Of a stretch of 37,832 nucleotides of DNA, positions 1 to 7,691 are shown piece after piece. A program made the position numbers and the translations under genes. Source of the stretch: Nemertoderma westbladi (taxonomy: Eukaryota > Xenacoelomorpha > Nemertodermatida > Nemertodermatidae); NCBI GenBank assembly GCA_032718475.1, contig JAUCBJ010008752.1, positions 1 to 37,832 of the forward strand. The letters are read 5' to 3'. The notes beneath the pieces were generated by a model that ran no database searches, had not been told where the DNA came from, and saw only the letters and a program-made list of their open reading frames with translations. The stretch's first letter is position 1; each line of letters opens with the position of its first letter.

Positions 1-19
1 AGTTAAAGGATATATGCCC

Positions 20-340
20 TTTATAATTAAACCTACCAGTGTACGACTAAAAAGCAGTACAGCACAAAATATTTATAAGCCGTTCTTTCTTTGGCTCAAG
101 ACTGAATGAAAACACTGCACATAGGCATTGCGTCATTTCTCGGAAATTCTCTGTACAAGGAGCCACAAAAACGCTCTCATTGGCTGACTGAGCTGAGAGA
201 CGCCGTAGAACAAAGGAAATCAACACGTATGAATGTCAGCTGTTAACCGTAGTCATAGTAACTACTGTTCAAGAGTAGCTATCACTCCTTTGCGTCACAA
301 ATTGCCATAGAATCATAAAATATACCTTTCACAATACACA
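20..340 (+). repeat. Diverged dispersed repeat, copy 1
   Basis: This stretch aligns collinearly, with gaps, to about 2060-2375. Shared blocks are TATAATT-AA-CCTAC near 22 and 2066, an AAAAxCGCTCTxATTGGCT block near 168 and 2227, and a TGTCAGC block near 233 and 2286. The offset stays near 2050 bp across all of them, which argues against chance. The left end may lie outside the window. The two copies could be decayed long terminal repeats or two members of a dispersed family; no primer-binding site or polyprotein is visible between them. No gene is seen in 1-487. Confidence 0.4.
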
Positions 341-487
341 TACGGAGGAAATAAGTCTTAGATCCTCTAAAAACACCGATACAGTAATAATACGGTCTCT
401 TACACTTATTAAATCAACTACAGAGTATTTTAATGTAAAAGATAATAAAAATAACGGGGCAATTCAGCAAAGGCTTTTACAACCACC

Positions 488-1010
488 AAGCCTAAATAAA
501 CTACTGTATGTGCAGATTCCAAAACGGTTAGTTAGTATGCGTCCTAACACGGTAGTACGACTTATTCTTTAAGAGGGGATTGACCTTACAGCTATGGCTG
601 CCCCAACTTACTAACTGGCACTTTATCAGACAAACTCTACACAAGCAGCAATCTCTTCAGACCTAATAATAGCTAGACAACAATCCAGCCTACAAAGTAT
701 CTGAATAATAACTATTACGGTACCTGAACAGACCACACAAACAAACACAGGCCAAAACGCTGGCAGAGTACTGTCAAGCCTAAATAAACTACAGTATGTG
801 CAGATTCCAAAATTGTTAGTTAGTATGCGTCCTAACACGGTAGTACGACTTATTCTTTAAGAGGGGATTGACCTTACAGCTATGGCTGCCCCAACTTACT
901 AACTGGCACTCTATCGGACAAACTCTACACACGCCGTAATCTCTCCAAACCCAACAACAATCCGACAACAGTCCGGCCTACAATTATCTGAACAATCTGA
1001 ACAGACTTAC
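488..1010 (+). repeat. Two-copy tandem duplication, 288-bp period
   Basis: The sequence starting AAGCCTAAATAAACTAC at 488 restarts at 776. The first 150 bases or so of the two copies are almost identical, including the stretch ending GGCTGCCCCAACTTACTAAC. They then drift, with several substitutions and small gaps toward 1010. The minus-strand reading frame at 626-838 lies inside the duplication and has no recognisable domain, so it is not annotated as a gene. It is an old local duplication of unknown origin. Confidence 0.85.
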
Positions 1011-2059
1011 ACGTCTTCAGCTCAATATTAACTTACTAGGAAATAAAACTGACAGAAATAAGTAAACTATACAAAAGAATGAGGGGTGATCAATCCCTAT
1101 TCCCCTGGCAGCCTACAATATACAATAGATCACAATCGAAATAATACTAATGTACTTGTGCTGGAAGTACCGGTTAGGACAGTTGGGCCTACAGACCTAC
1201 AGAAGTACCGGTTCAGGTTTACCGGTCGACCGGTACTTTCAACTTTATTGTTTACTGCAATAAAGTCAATGACTGTTATTGTACGCGCTTTTGAAGACCT
1301 TTAGCAGTTTAACCTGCCAAAATTTATATGTCTTTTGGTTTATAAATATACTTTAGAAGATGACAAATATTTAATACCAATAAACACAACATTAGCAGAA
1401 GCCAGCCTAGTGCGCGTCCATTCACCCGCTGGATATTCCCGGGAGACTGGATTCTGGGGGCTTAGATTATTATTGCAGTGTAAGCTTACTGTACTGTATT
1501 ATTCGATTGATCATTAATAATTAATTTCTGACTAATATTATTCACTTTCGGAAAATATTAACAGTTCCTTTAGGACGTGGCGCTCTATCTAAGTAAACAG
1601 AGATATGACTTATACTAATCACAACGGTAAGTCGGTAAGGCTTAAGATTCACGTATGAGGCGCATTCTTTAGGAAATGCTTAGTTATCAATCACAATCAT
1701 GCACACTACCGGTAACACACAATACTGTTCACTAATTTGCCGACCGTCAATGAATTTTATCATATATAAAGCGAACAGCAATTGACTCATGTAGGGCTTA
1801 TCAAATAGCATTAAATTCACTACAAACCACAATAATATAAGTCGCAATCGCTATATATAACCCGTCTCTCTAACCTGTAGTGTATCAAGAAAATTGGGAA
1901 ATTTGGGTTCTTTATATATGTTCTCCAAATAATGTTCAAGCAAACACAATAGTAAACAGCAGTATAATAATGTATATTGAACCGATAATATAAAAATAGA
2001 AACCAGTTGATATGAATTGAATTGAATTGTGATGCGTGAATTGATTTGATAACAGTCAT
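1011..2059. other. Gene-free stretch with an ACCGGT cluster
   Basis: No convincing gene is seen. Between 1164 and 1239 the word AAGTACCGGT occurs twice directly and once inverted, and the 14-bp palindrome ACCGGTCGACCGGT lies near 1220. The short frames at 1086-1304, 1335-1517 and 1820-2059 match no family I recognise and have no supporting context. The remainder is AT-rich intergenic-type sequence. Confidence 0.5.
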
Positions 2060-2375
2060 ACGCTCTATAATTTAAGCCTACTAATGTTTCTTCTAAAAGT
2101 ATGAAACGCATTGACTCTAGAGCCGTTGTTCCTGGCCTAGACAGCAATAACAACAAAGTATCAAGCAAAAAACAGTAAGACTGAACACTCTCCTTATGAT
2201 CGACCGAAAAGCTACACGTCGACAGGAAAAATCGCTCTGATTGGCTCAAGCCAAACAAAGAACCATGCGTCCAATGGCTGTTTCCATGTCAGCAACCAGC
2301 TGGTAGATGTCGTAATATGAATCATCACGGCTAAGCTATGAAAGGTATTTGTCGCATTGCAGGTTTTTTGCCTTA
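2060..2375 (+). repeat. Diverged dispersed repeat, copy 2
   Basis: This is the partner of the repeat at 20-340, in direct orientation about 2.05 kb away. Both copies carry an ATTGGCT (inverted CCAAT) word in the same position. Just after it, ATGTCCGxTAAAACAC occurs twice, near 2379 and 2416. It resembles a pair of decayed terminal repeats in spacing only; nothing between the copies looks like a retroelement body. Confidence 0.4.
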
Positions 2376-2573
2376 CCATGTCCGCTAAAACACGTATATA
2401 GCAGAATGACTTTTATGTCCGTTAAAACACCTGTAACGGTACCTTGCGGGCGAGGGGAATATATATACAGTTAGAGAACCTTTTTAGAGTATTCCAGCGC
2501 CTGGGGGGAAACTGGATTGCGAAGCAAAAGGGCCAGTTATATCCCACAGAAGCTTTTACACGATCTGTACGTA

Positions 2574-3014
2574 CTACTGTATATGTGGGACGCCGCCAAT
2601 ATCTTTTATTGTTTCTAGGAAGTAACCGGCCACTACAAAGGGGTCGTTATTAGTACTCGAACACTTAAGCCATAATATACGTCTACTGTAACCGTCGATT
2701 TCTCCATGAACAGCAAATCCAATTGGTTTTAATTTGTCCCACCCATCAACGTGCATGAGAAAGTTGGGACCCTTCGCCTGGTAAGTCCTGCGAACTAGTT
2801 TCCTAGAAATTCTAGTCTGTAAAGCTTCAGGATTGAAAATCTCCAATAAACTAGCGATGAGTTTTCGAGGGACGAATAATTTATGTTCATTAATTAATAT
2901 TTGCTGGAGTTGTCTGTATCCACATGTAGGACGACTATTGGCTTCCTCCTCTACTGTATAATTGAAAGTGTTTGTTCGAATTGTTGAACATTTAGACGTC
3001 GTGATAGACCAAGG
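2574..3014 (-). pseudogene. Integrase-core (DDE-type) gene fragment, decayed
   Basis: The minus strand is open for 146 codons between a TAA at 3015-3017 and a TAG at 2574-2576. It has no ATG start, so it is a fragment. It reads like the animal integrase-core proteins found in transposon-like copies in many invertebrate and fish genomes: a CGYRQLQQIL helix near residue 31, a KGPNFLMHVDGWDKLKP block with the first catalytic Asp near residue 90, DGYSRRILWL, then TNNDP and GGVP. At the TAG the frame is broken by one base. In the shifted frame the next codons read VRTD (2563-2574), at the spacing expected for the second catalytic Asp block. Beyond that only weak similarity remains down to about 2460. 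The upstream end stops close to the Tc1/mariner-type element at 3026, so that insertion may have cut the gene. The role would have been DNA strand transfer. The fragment is not functional. Confidence 0.82.
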
Positions 3015-3025
3015 TTATGTACATA

Positions 3026-3087
3026 CAGTCCCAATCCCAATAAACATTAACTTGGTCGTTTTGGCGGCCAAAATGACCAAAATCGCC
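3026..3087 (+). repeat. Left 62-bp terminal inverted repeat
   Basis: Matches the reverse complement of 5335-5396 at 60 of 62 positions by eye. It contains the inner near-palindrome TTTTGGCGGCCAAAA at 3059-3073, which could form a small hairpin. Confidence 0.9.
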
Positions 3088-3545
3088 AAAAAAATGTAGT
3101 GTATTCCTATGGGCTACTTGGTCGTTTTGGCGAAGCGATTTAACTCGAATCAGCTCAATCCAGACAGCCCGTCTCCTTGGACATCCATTTGGTTGCTCTG
3201 ACTAAATGTCGGCTCGCTTTCATTTTTATTATTGACAGATTGTTAACTTACCTGGAGCTGAGTCGGGCCTTTCAGTTGTAGTAAAGACCACCCACTGAGG
3301 CATTGATACAGCACAGGCTAATACGTAATAAGGGAGTTAGTTGAATGCGGTTTTGTTAAAAGGAGGAGTATGTATAATAATCGGATTTTGTGTGTTATTA
3401 TTAGATAATCACTTCTCACCTTTTCCTTTGTGTAGCTTCAGTTTAAAGTCATTATGAAATGGCAACGTGTTCTGTATGAAGGCGTCCTAATTATAGTTTT
3501 ATAGTTAGAAGCTGGGTCTGTGACAGGGCGAGGGGTAGCTATTAA

Positions 3546-4393
3546 CCCTATTCCACCTGTGGTTGGGCAGAATCTGCCCAACACTTTTTATTTTTAGAAA
3601 TTCATGATGATGATTTTTATGTATTATTATGAAATTCATTGACTTTTCCTATAATTTAATTGGCTTTCTGATGGTTACAAAATATTTTTTTCATCATTTA
3701 TACTTTTTGTGCTATGGTGTGTTTTTCATATCATAGTCACATTTTTTTATTATAACATCTTTATTAGCCTAACTGGTAGAAAAGATAATCCCTGGTTGGA
3801 TAGTTCCCCTGGTCCACAAGCTAGAATACAACCAATTACGGTCCAGGACATTCACTTGGCTGGGTTGTAAAGTTAAATTCAAACACGAGATTGTCTACTG
3901 CTTGGATTAGTACACATCAATCACATTATTTTTTAATAACAAAATACTAAACTGACAGATAAGCAAGCAATAAGTCTACTAGGATAAAACAACAACCACC
4001 ATTGAAACCAGTATATTCCTAATGTAATACAGCAGACATAAACAGAGGTGAATAAATCTATTCAATAACAGCACCCCTGCAAGCAAAATTTACACTTGGG
4101 ATGTCTGGCAGAGTTAGGCAGACAGTGGTGTTGGGAGGAGTATGTATAGTATTATCTCATCTTTTTACTATAATGGGTTATCTTCATGATAATTAATTTA
4201 TATGGATATATTTTTTAAAATTATGAATATATAAAACTCAGAACAGATGCATTATATATTTTTCTATAAACCTGCGAAAATTTGGAAAGTTTTGATAAAA
4301 TTATCATTACTTTTTAGTGTATAATAAACTGTTGGGCATATTATGCCCAACCCCAGGTGGAATCTCGGACAAAAGAGCCCAGGTGGAATAGGG
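3546..4393. mobile_element. piggyBac-type miniature element, 848 bp
   Basis: The element starts CCCTATTCCACCTG and ends in its exact inverse, CAGGTGGAATAGGG, and is flanked by TTAA on both sides (3542-3545 and 4394-4397). CCC...GGG ends with TTAA target duplication are the signature of the piggyBac superfamily. A second inverted pair lies inside each end: a TTGGGCAxAATxTGCCCAA palindrome, placed about 2 bases from the outer repeat on the left but about 30 bases from it on the right. This left-right asymmetry mirrors the known layout of piggyBac ends, where an inner 19-bp repeat is separated by short and long spacers. There is no transposase frame, so the element is non-autonomous. It is nested in the Tc1/mariner-type element. 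Confidence 0.88.
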
Positions 4394-4604
4394 TTAAATA
4401 GCGACACTCAGTCTCGAACGAGTTCGGTATACTGATGAAATTCAGATTAGACGGCGCGGCCTATTTCTAGTAGCTGGGTCTGAATTCGAGGGCGATAGTA
4501 ACTGAAAACATTATAATATCAGGCTCTGGCTCTGTGCTAACAGTCAACAGAGTCGGCATATTTGGGTGAATTTATGATGATGTAATTATTATTTATCGAG
4601 ACTT

Positions 4605-4849
4605 GGGGGGGGGGGGGGGGAACTGGACGCAAAACTCGCCTTGGCGAATTAATATCCAGCCTCAATGTTAAATTCTCAATTTAGGGAAAGGAGCAGGTTA
4701 TAGTGGCACGTTATTTTAACCAAAACAATAAATTAAACTTAAATGAACATTACAGTTTTATTTTTGAGAGTAATCATCTGTTATTTGCGTCAAATTTCCC
4801 CTGGAGAGTGATGAATTTTTATTGCGTCTAGACCCCCCCCCCCCCCCCC
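4605..4849. mobile_element. G/C-bounded miniature inverted-repeat element, copy 1
   Basis: The element is bounded by a run of 16 G (4605-4620) and a run of 17 C (4833-4849). Just inside, the left end has GGACGCAAAAC and the right end has its inverse, ATTGCGTCTAG. A second inverse copy, TTTGCGTCAAATTTCCCC, lies about 40 bases further in on the right. The body matches 8541-8792 along its whole length, including GCCTCAATG, AACCAAAACAATAAA and GAGTAATCA. It has no coding capacity and no target duplication I can call with certainty. The superfamily is not identified. It sits inside the Tc1/mariner-type element, so it inserted there or travelled with it. Confidence 0.8.
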
Positions 4850-5082
4850 TAACTGTATTTATGAGAGCATTTATATTATAGCGTACTAAACAGCTCAATA
4901 AAGAAAAATCTATGTAAAGTACTTTTCTCATATTTTAAAGAATTTTTACAAATTGAATATATGAACTTGTTATTTTTATTACCAATCGAATAGAATTAAA
5001 GTAAATAATTAATTATTACGCTGCAAGTGCTAGCACACTGCATATAACCTAAGTGACAGGTAAAGGTGTGTTAATTATTAGA

Positions 5083-5286
5083 TTAGTAAAAAATATGTAG
5101 AAAATAATAAGTTAGGGCAGGCTCCTCACACTGCACTCTTACAGGCATGTTTACTACAGTGGAGAGCCCAGCCATTACTACACTGGAGCCTTTCTCTCTA
5201 CCTAAAGGTATAGAGAACTCTACATCAGCGCCAACATGCTGGGCTTTACTTACACTCAGCCTGTATTCACTGGCTGTGATTGACAA
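5083..5286 (-). other. Unassigned 67-codon open frame inside the transposon
   Basis: The minus strand is open here and its composition looks less random than its neighbours, for example SKAQHVGADVEFSIPLG and SVVMAGLSTVVNMPV. I do not recognise a family. It lies within the Tc1/mariner-type element just inside the right terminal repeat. It could be an exon fragment captured by the element or a chance frame. An overlapping plus-strand frame (5147-5452) runs into the terminal repeat and is taken as a shadow. Confidence 0.2.
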
Positions 5287-5334
5287 GCCAACGTGCCTCA
5301 GCAGTTCCTTTCATGAATACCGCAGTTTTTACTT

Positions 5335-5396
5335 GGCCATTTTGGTAATTTTGGCCGCCAAAACGACCAAGTTAATGTTTATTGGGATTGGGACTG
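5335..5396 (-). repeat. Right 62-bp terminal inverted repeat
   Basis: Inverse partner of 3026-3087 with two mismatches, ending GGGATTGGGACTG against TA. Confidence 0.9.
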
Positions 5397-5640
5397 TATC
5401 GCCGAATAGTTCTATGAGATCGTATTATACTTTTCAAACAGCAATCGTGTGATCTCTTTATATGTGAAGCCATCCCAGAAAAAGTTTTGTATGACAGAGT
5501 GAATATCCAAATCCATATAAATTGCTAGTACTAAACACCTACACTATGATGCTAGACAGGAACATTACAATGTAAAAACATTTAAAAAACAAAATAATTT
5601 ATTGATTTAAAACAAAAGATGCAAATTATTTTAAGCATTT
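5397..5640. other. AT-rich spacer, nothing recognised
   Basis: Sequence between the Tc1/mariner-type element and the CACCCGGGTG array. It should be the original neighbour of the integrase fragment before the insertion. I see only a short minus-strand open stretch across the restored junction and no clear integrase amino-terminal similarity. Confidence 0.4.
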
Positions 5641-5658
5641 AAATGTACCCTGTAATTT

Positions 5659-5778
5659 CACCCGGGTGATAAATGTTTTTCACCCGGGTGATAAATGTTT
5701 TTCACCCGGGTGATAAATGTTTTTCACCCGGGTGATAAATGTTTTTCACCCGGGTGATAAATGTTTTTCACCCGGGTT
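5659..5778. repeat. 22-bp palindrome array, six CACCCGGGTG cores
   Basis: The perfect palindrome CACCCGGGTG starts at 5659, 5681, 5703, 5725 and 5747, and a sixth partial copy (CACCCGGGTT) starts at 5769. Spacing is exactly 22 bp, about two helical turns, and the spacer is ATAAATGTTTTT with no change between copies. The 8-bp word AATGTACC stands on both sides (5642-5649 and 5779-5786). The array may be a set of binding sites for a dimeric protein or simply a young minisatellite. Confidence 0.9.
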
Positions 5779-5820
5779 AATGTACCTTTACTTTCGCTGT
5801 TTCGGGGCCAGTATTTAGTT

Positions 5821-5900
5821 AACCATATGCAACCAAGTGCGAACAAGTCCAACCTAGTGCCAGTTAGTCAAACCACGTGTCAGCGAGTGCAACCGGGTGC
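5821..5900 (+). repeat. Degenerate 10-bp array, consensus AACCNAGTGC
   Basis: Eight consecutive decamers fall in register from 5821 to 5900. Every second one from 5831 is the best match (AACCAAGTGC, AACCTAGTGC, AACCACGTGT and AACCGGGTGC at 5831, 5851, 5871 and 5891), giving a 20-bp higher period. The intervening units are weaker. CATATG (5824) and CACGTG (5874) are E-box words. A stray AACCGGGCGG follows near 5924. It lies only 43 bp after the CACCCGGGTG array. Confidence 0.7.
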
Positions 5901-5929
5901 CAGTAGTAATTAATCTTAAGTCCAACCGG

Positions 5930-6740
5930 GCGGCCAGGTGTCAGTACAATAAAACAAGCGCTGTGGCGCATCCCGGGGCTGAAGAACGGTATTAGTACGT
6001 TTGAACGACACTAGCCAAACAATCCTGAAATCAGATAGAAACTGATAAAAATTGTTACCGGTACCGGTATATCAGTATTGTTAGGCCTACTGTTACTTAC
6101 TGGGCCTACTGTTAGTGTACTGTACTCGTGTACTGGGAAACTTATCGAGACTGAGGAGCGCGCTATTGAGTTTGCACAAAGCGTGGAGCTTCTCCCCCGA
6201 ACTCTACAACAAAATGGGCAACCAACCCTACGTCTTTGTCCTTTTCCGCCATTTCCGGGTTGTACTGCGCAATCTAAAATTACGCTGGTGAAGGACAGGG
6301 GATTCATGCGGCTTGTTTGGCGTTTGACACGACAGTTTTCAATATCTGTGCGAATATTTATTCCCTTAGCCTTCTCATTGCTGCTTCTATCAGTCTATAC
6401 TATGTTAGTGCCATATACTGCAGTACTGTCTGACTGTAGCAACCAACAACATTCTATAGCCCAGGTTGGTGGAAAAACAGTTCAAAAATAAATCACGGTT
6501 CCGTTAATCACGGTTAGATTTCCAAGCGGCGTCAAGAAGAGTTATGGTTAATAGGTACTGCACTGCTGGCTCATCCCGGGGCTGGCGGACACCGGCTGTC
6601 ACTCATCCTGGACCTGTCCTGCATTGTTTATTTGACAAAAGGTAGCGGCAGCCGTACTCTTTACATCACTTAGCTCTAAGTAGGCCTACCTGTCTTCAGT
6701 CTGCATGTGTGCTGTGCACTTCTTACTGGTCCGTCCTGTA
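5930..6740. other. Gene-free stretch
   Basis: No gene is supported. The word CATCCCGGGGCTG occurs near 5969 and 6573. The 14-bp palindrome TACCGGTACCGGTA is near 6056. Two overlapping frames on opposite strands (6078-6491 plus and 6011-6307 minus) have no recognisable domain. A further plus-strand frame around 6149-6295 is also open, so the stretch happens to be poor in stop codons rather than clearly coding. Confidence 0.4.
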
Positions 6741-7349
6741 TGGAATCCATCCAAAAAGTGCGCCGGATAGCGCGCCGACCAATTTTTATGCGCGCCGCGC
6801 GCCGATGCCATTTCGAAGAAAAACCCCGCGCCAACTAAATTTTTAAGCACGCCGATGCAATTTCGAAGAAACCCCGCGCCAACTAAATTTTTAAGCGCAC
6901 CACACATTGAAACAATTTTGAAGAGCGCCACGCCAATGCAAATTCAATTTTGAGGGCAGAGGGAGTGTAACCAATCTGTCAATGTCAGTCAGTACTGCTG
7001 TACCAGTCCCTGCTGCCCTATATCCGTATACAACAGTAGCCTAGCCACTGAACCATACAACAGAAAAAAAAAAGGCGAGCGAAGCGAGCCGAAATTTTTA
7101 AACAGCTAAATGCTGTTTTTAAGGCACTTATCCATAATTGTTAAACCTGTAAACTAACAAATCGGCGCCAGTTTTTATTTTTGGGAGCACCACGCGCCAA
7201 AGCTGAAAGCCGGCGCGCTTTACGATTTTCAAGCGCGCCACGCGCCAAGTCGGCGCGCTTTACGATTTTCGAGTGCGCCACGCGCCACATTGGCGCGATT
7301 TTATTGCAAAGTGCGCCGGATTAATCCGGCGCAAAGTGTATGGATTCCA
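6741..7349. mobile_element. GC-rich inverted-repeat (foldback-like) element
   Basis: The left end reads TGGAATCCAT followed after nine bases by GCGCCGGAT. The right end, reverse-complemented, reads TGGAATCCAT followed after seven bases by GCGCCGGAT. The interior is packed with GCGCGCC-type words on both strands. It includes a 50-bp two-copy repeat (from 6801 and 6851), a 40-bp repeat (CGGCGCGCTTTACGATTTTC at 7211 and 7251) and the perfect 20-bp palindrome GCGCCGGATTAATCCGGCGC at 7313-7332. A 10-A run and GCGAGCGAAGCGAGC lie in the middle. No target duplication is clear and no protein is encoded. It is probably a non-autonomous DNA element. Confidence 0.6.
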
Positions 7350-7691
7350 GTCTGCCGCAATGCCTAATCTTTAAAATCACATACGGATTATTCTCCATAG
7401 GAATCCATTACATACGCACATACGCGTATGTGCGTGCATACGGATACGGCAAATGCATACGGATACGAATACGGTGAAAAGTTATACCCCTAATTTTGGC
7501 TCAGATTAGAGGCCATTGTATTGTATTACACAGCATACAGACTGACAGAGCTACCCGGTAAAAGTGCCCTCTACACTGCTCTATACATACGTACCGGTAC
7601 AGTGCTTCCCGCTCCCGGCAGTTCGGTACCGTACCGGTAACATAAGAACCACTGTACATTGTAGGCCTGCCGTTACCACCAATACACTAAA
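7350..7691 (+). promoter_or_regulatory. 5' flank and probable leader of PSMD9
   Basis: This is the interval between the GC-rich element and the PSMD9 start. It holds a perfect 22-bp palindrome at 7414-7435 (left half ACGCACATACG), short CATACGGATACG repeats at 7437-7473, and several TACCGGTA words between 7590 and 7640. No convincing TATA box was seen. Which part is promoter and which is transcribed leader cannot be decided from the sequence. Confidence 0.4.
7414..7435. repeat. Perfect 22-bp palindrome upstream of PSMD9
   Basis: The left half ACGCACATACG is followed directly by its exact reverse complement, with no spacer. It is centred about 268 bp before the PSMD9 ATG and contains ACGCGT at its centre. 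Confidence 0.9.

Larger units (their letters stand above)
3026..5396. mobile_element. Tc1/mariner-type element, non-autonomous, 2371 bp
   Basis: The ends begin CAGTCCCAATCCCAATAAAC and form 62-bp terminal inverted repeats (3026-3087 and 5335-5396) that differ at only two positions. TA dinucleotides flank both ends (3024-3025 and 5397-5398), the target-site signature of the Tc1/mariner superfamily, whose ends also typically start CAGT. Part of the left repeat, ACTTGGTCGTTTTGGCG, recurs near 3117, like the inner repeat of elements with doubled ends. No transposase frame is found inside, so movement would need a protein supplied in trans. Two smaller elements sit within it (3546-4393 and 4605-4849). 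It lies just upstream of the integrase fragment on the minus strand. The near-identical ends suggest that the element itself is not very old. Confidence 0.85.

Noticed and set aside
1335-1517. 60-codon plus-strand frame with a possible splice acceptor nearby
   Set aside because: The residues match no family I know, and the AG and GT words around it are not convincing splice sites.
6078-6491. 137-codon plus-strand frame
   Set aside because: No recognisable domain, overlapping frames on both strands are also open, and there is no supporting context.
6686-6931. 81-codon minus-strand frame with internal repeats
   Set aside because: The repeats in the peptide come from the 50-bp repeat of the GC-rich element, not from a protein.
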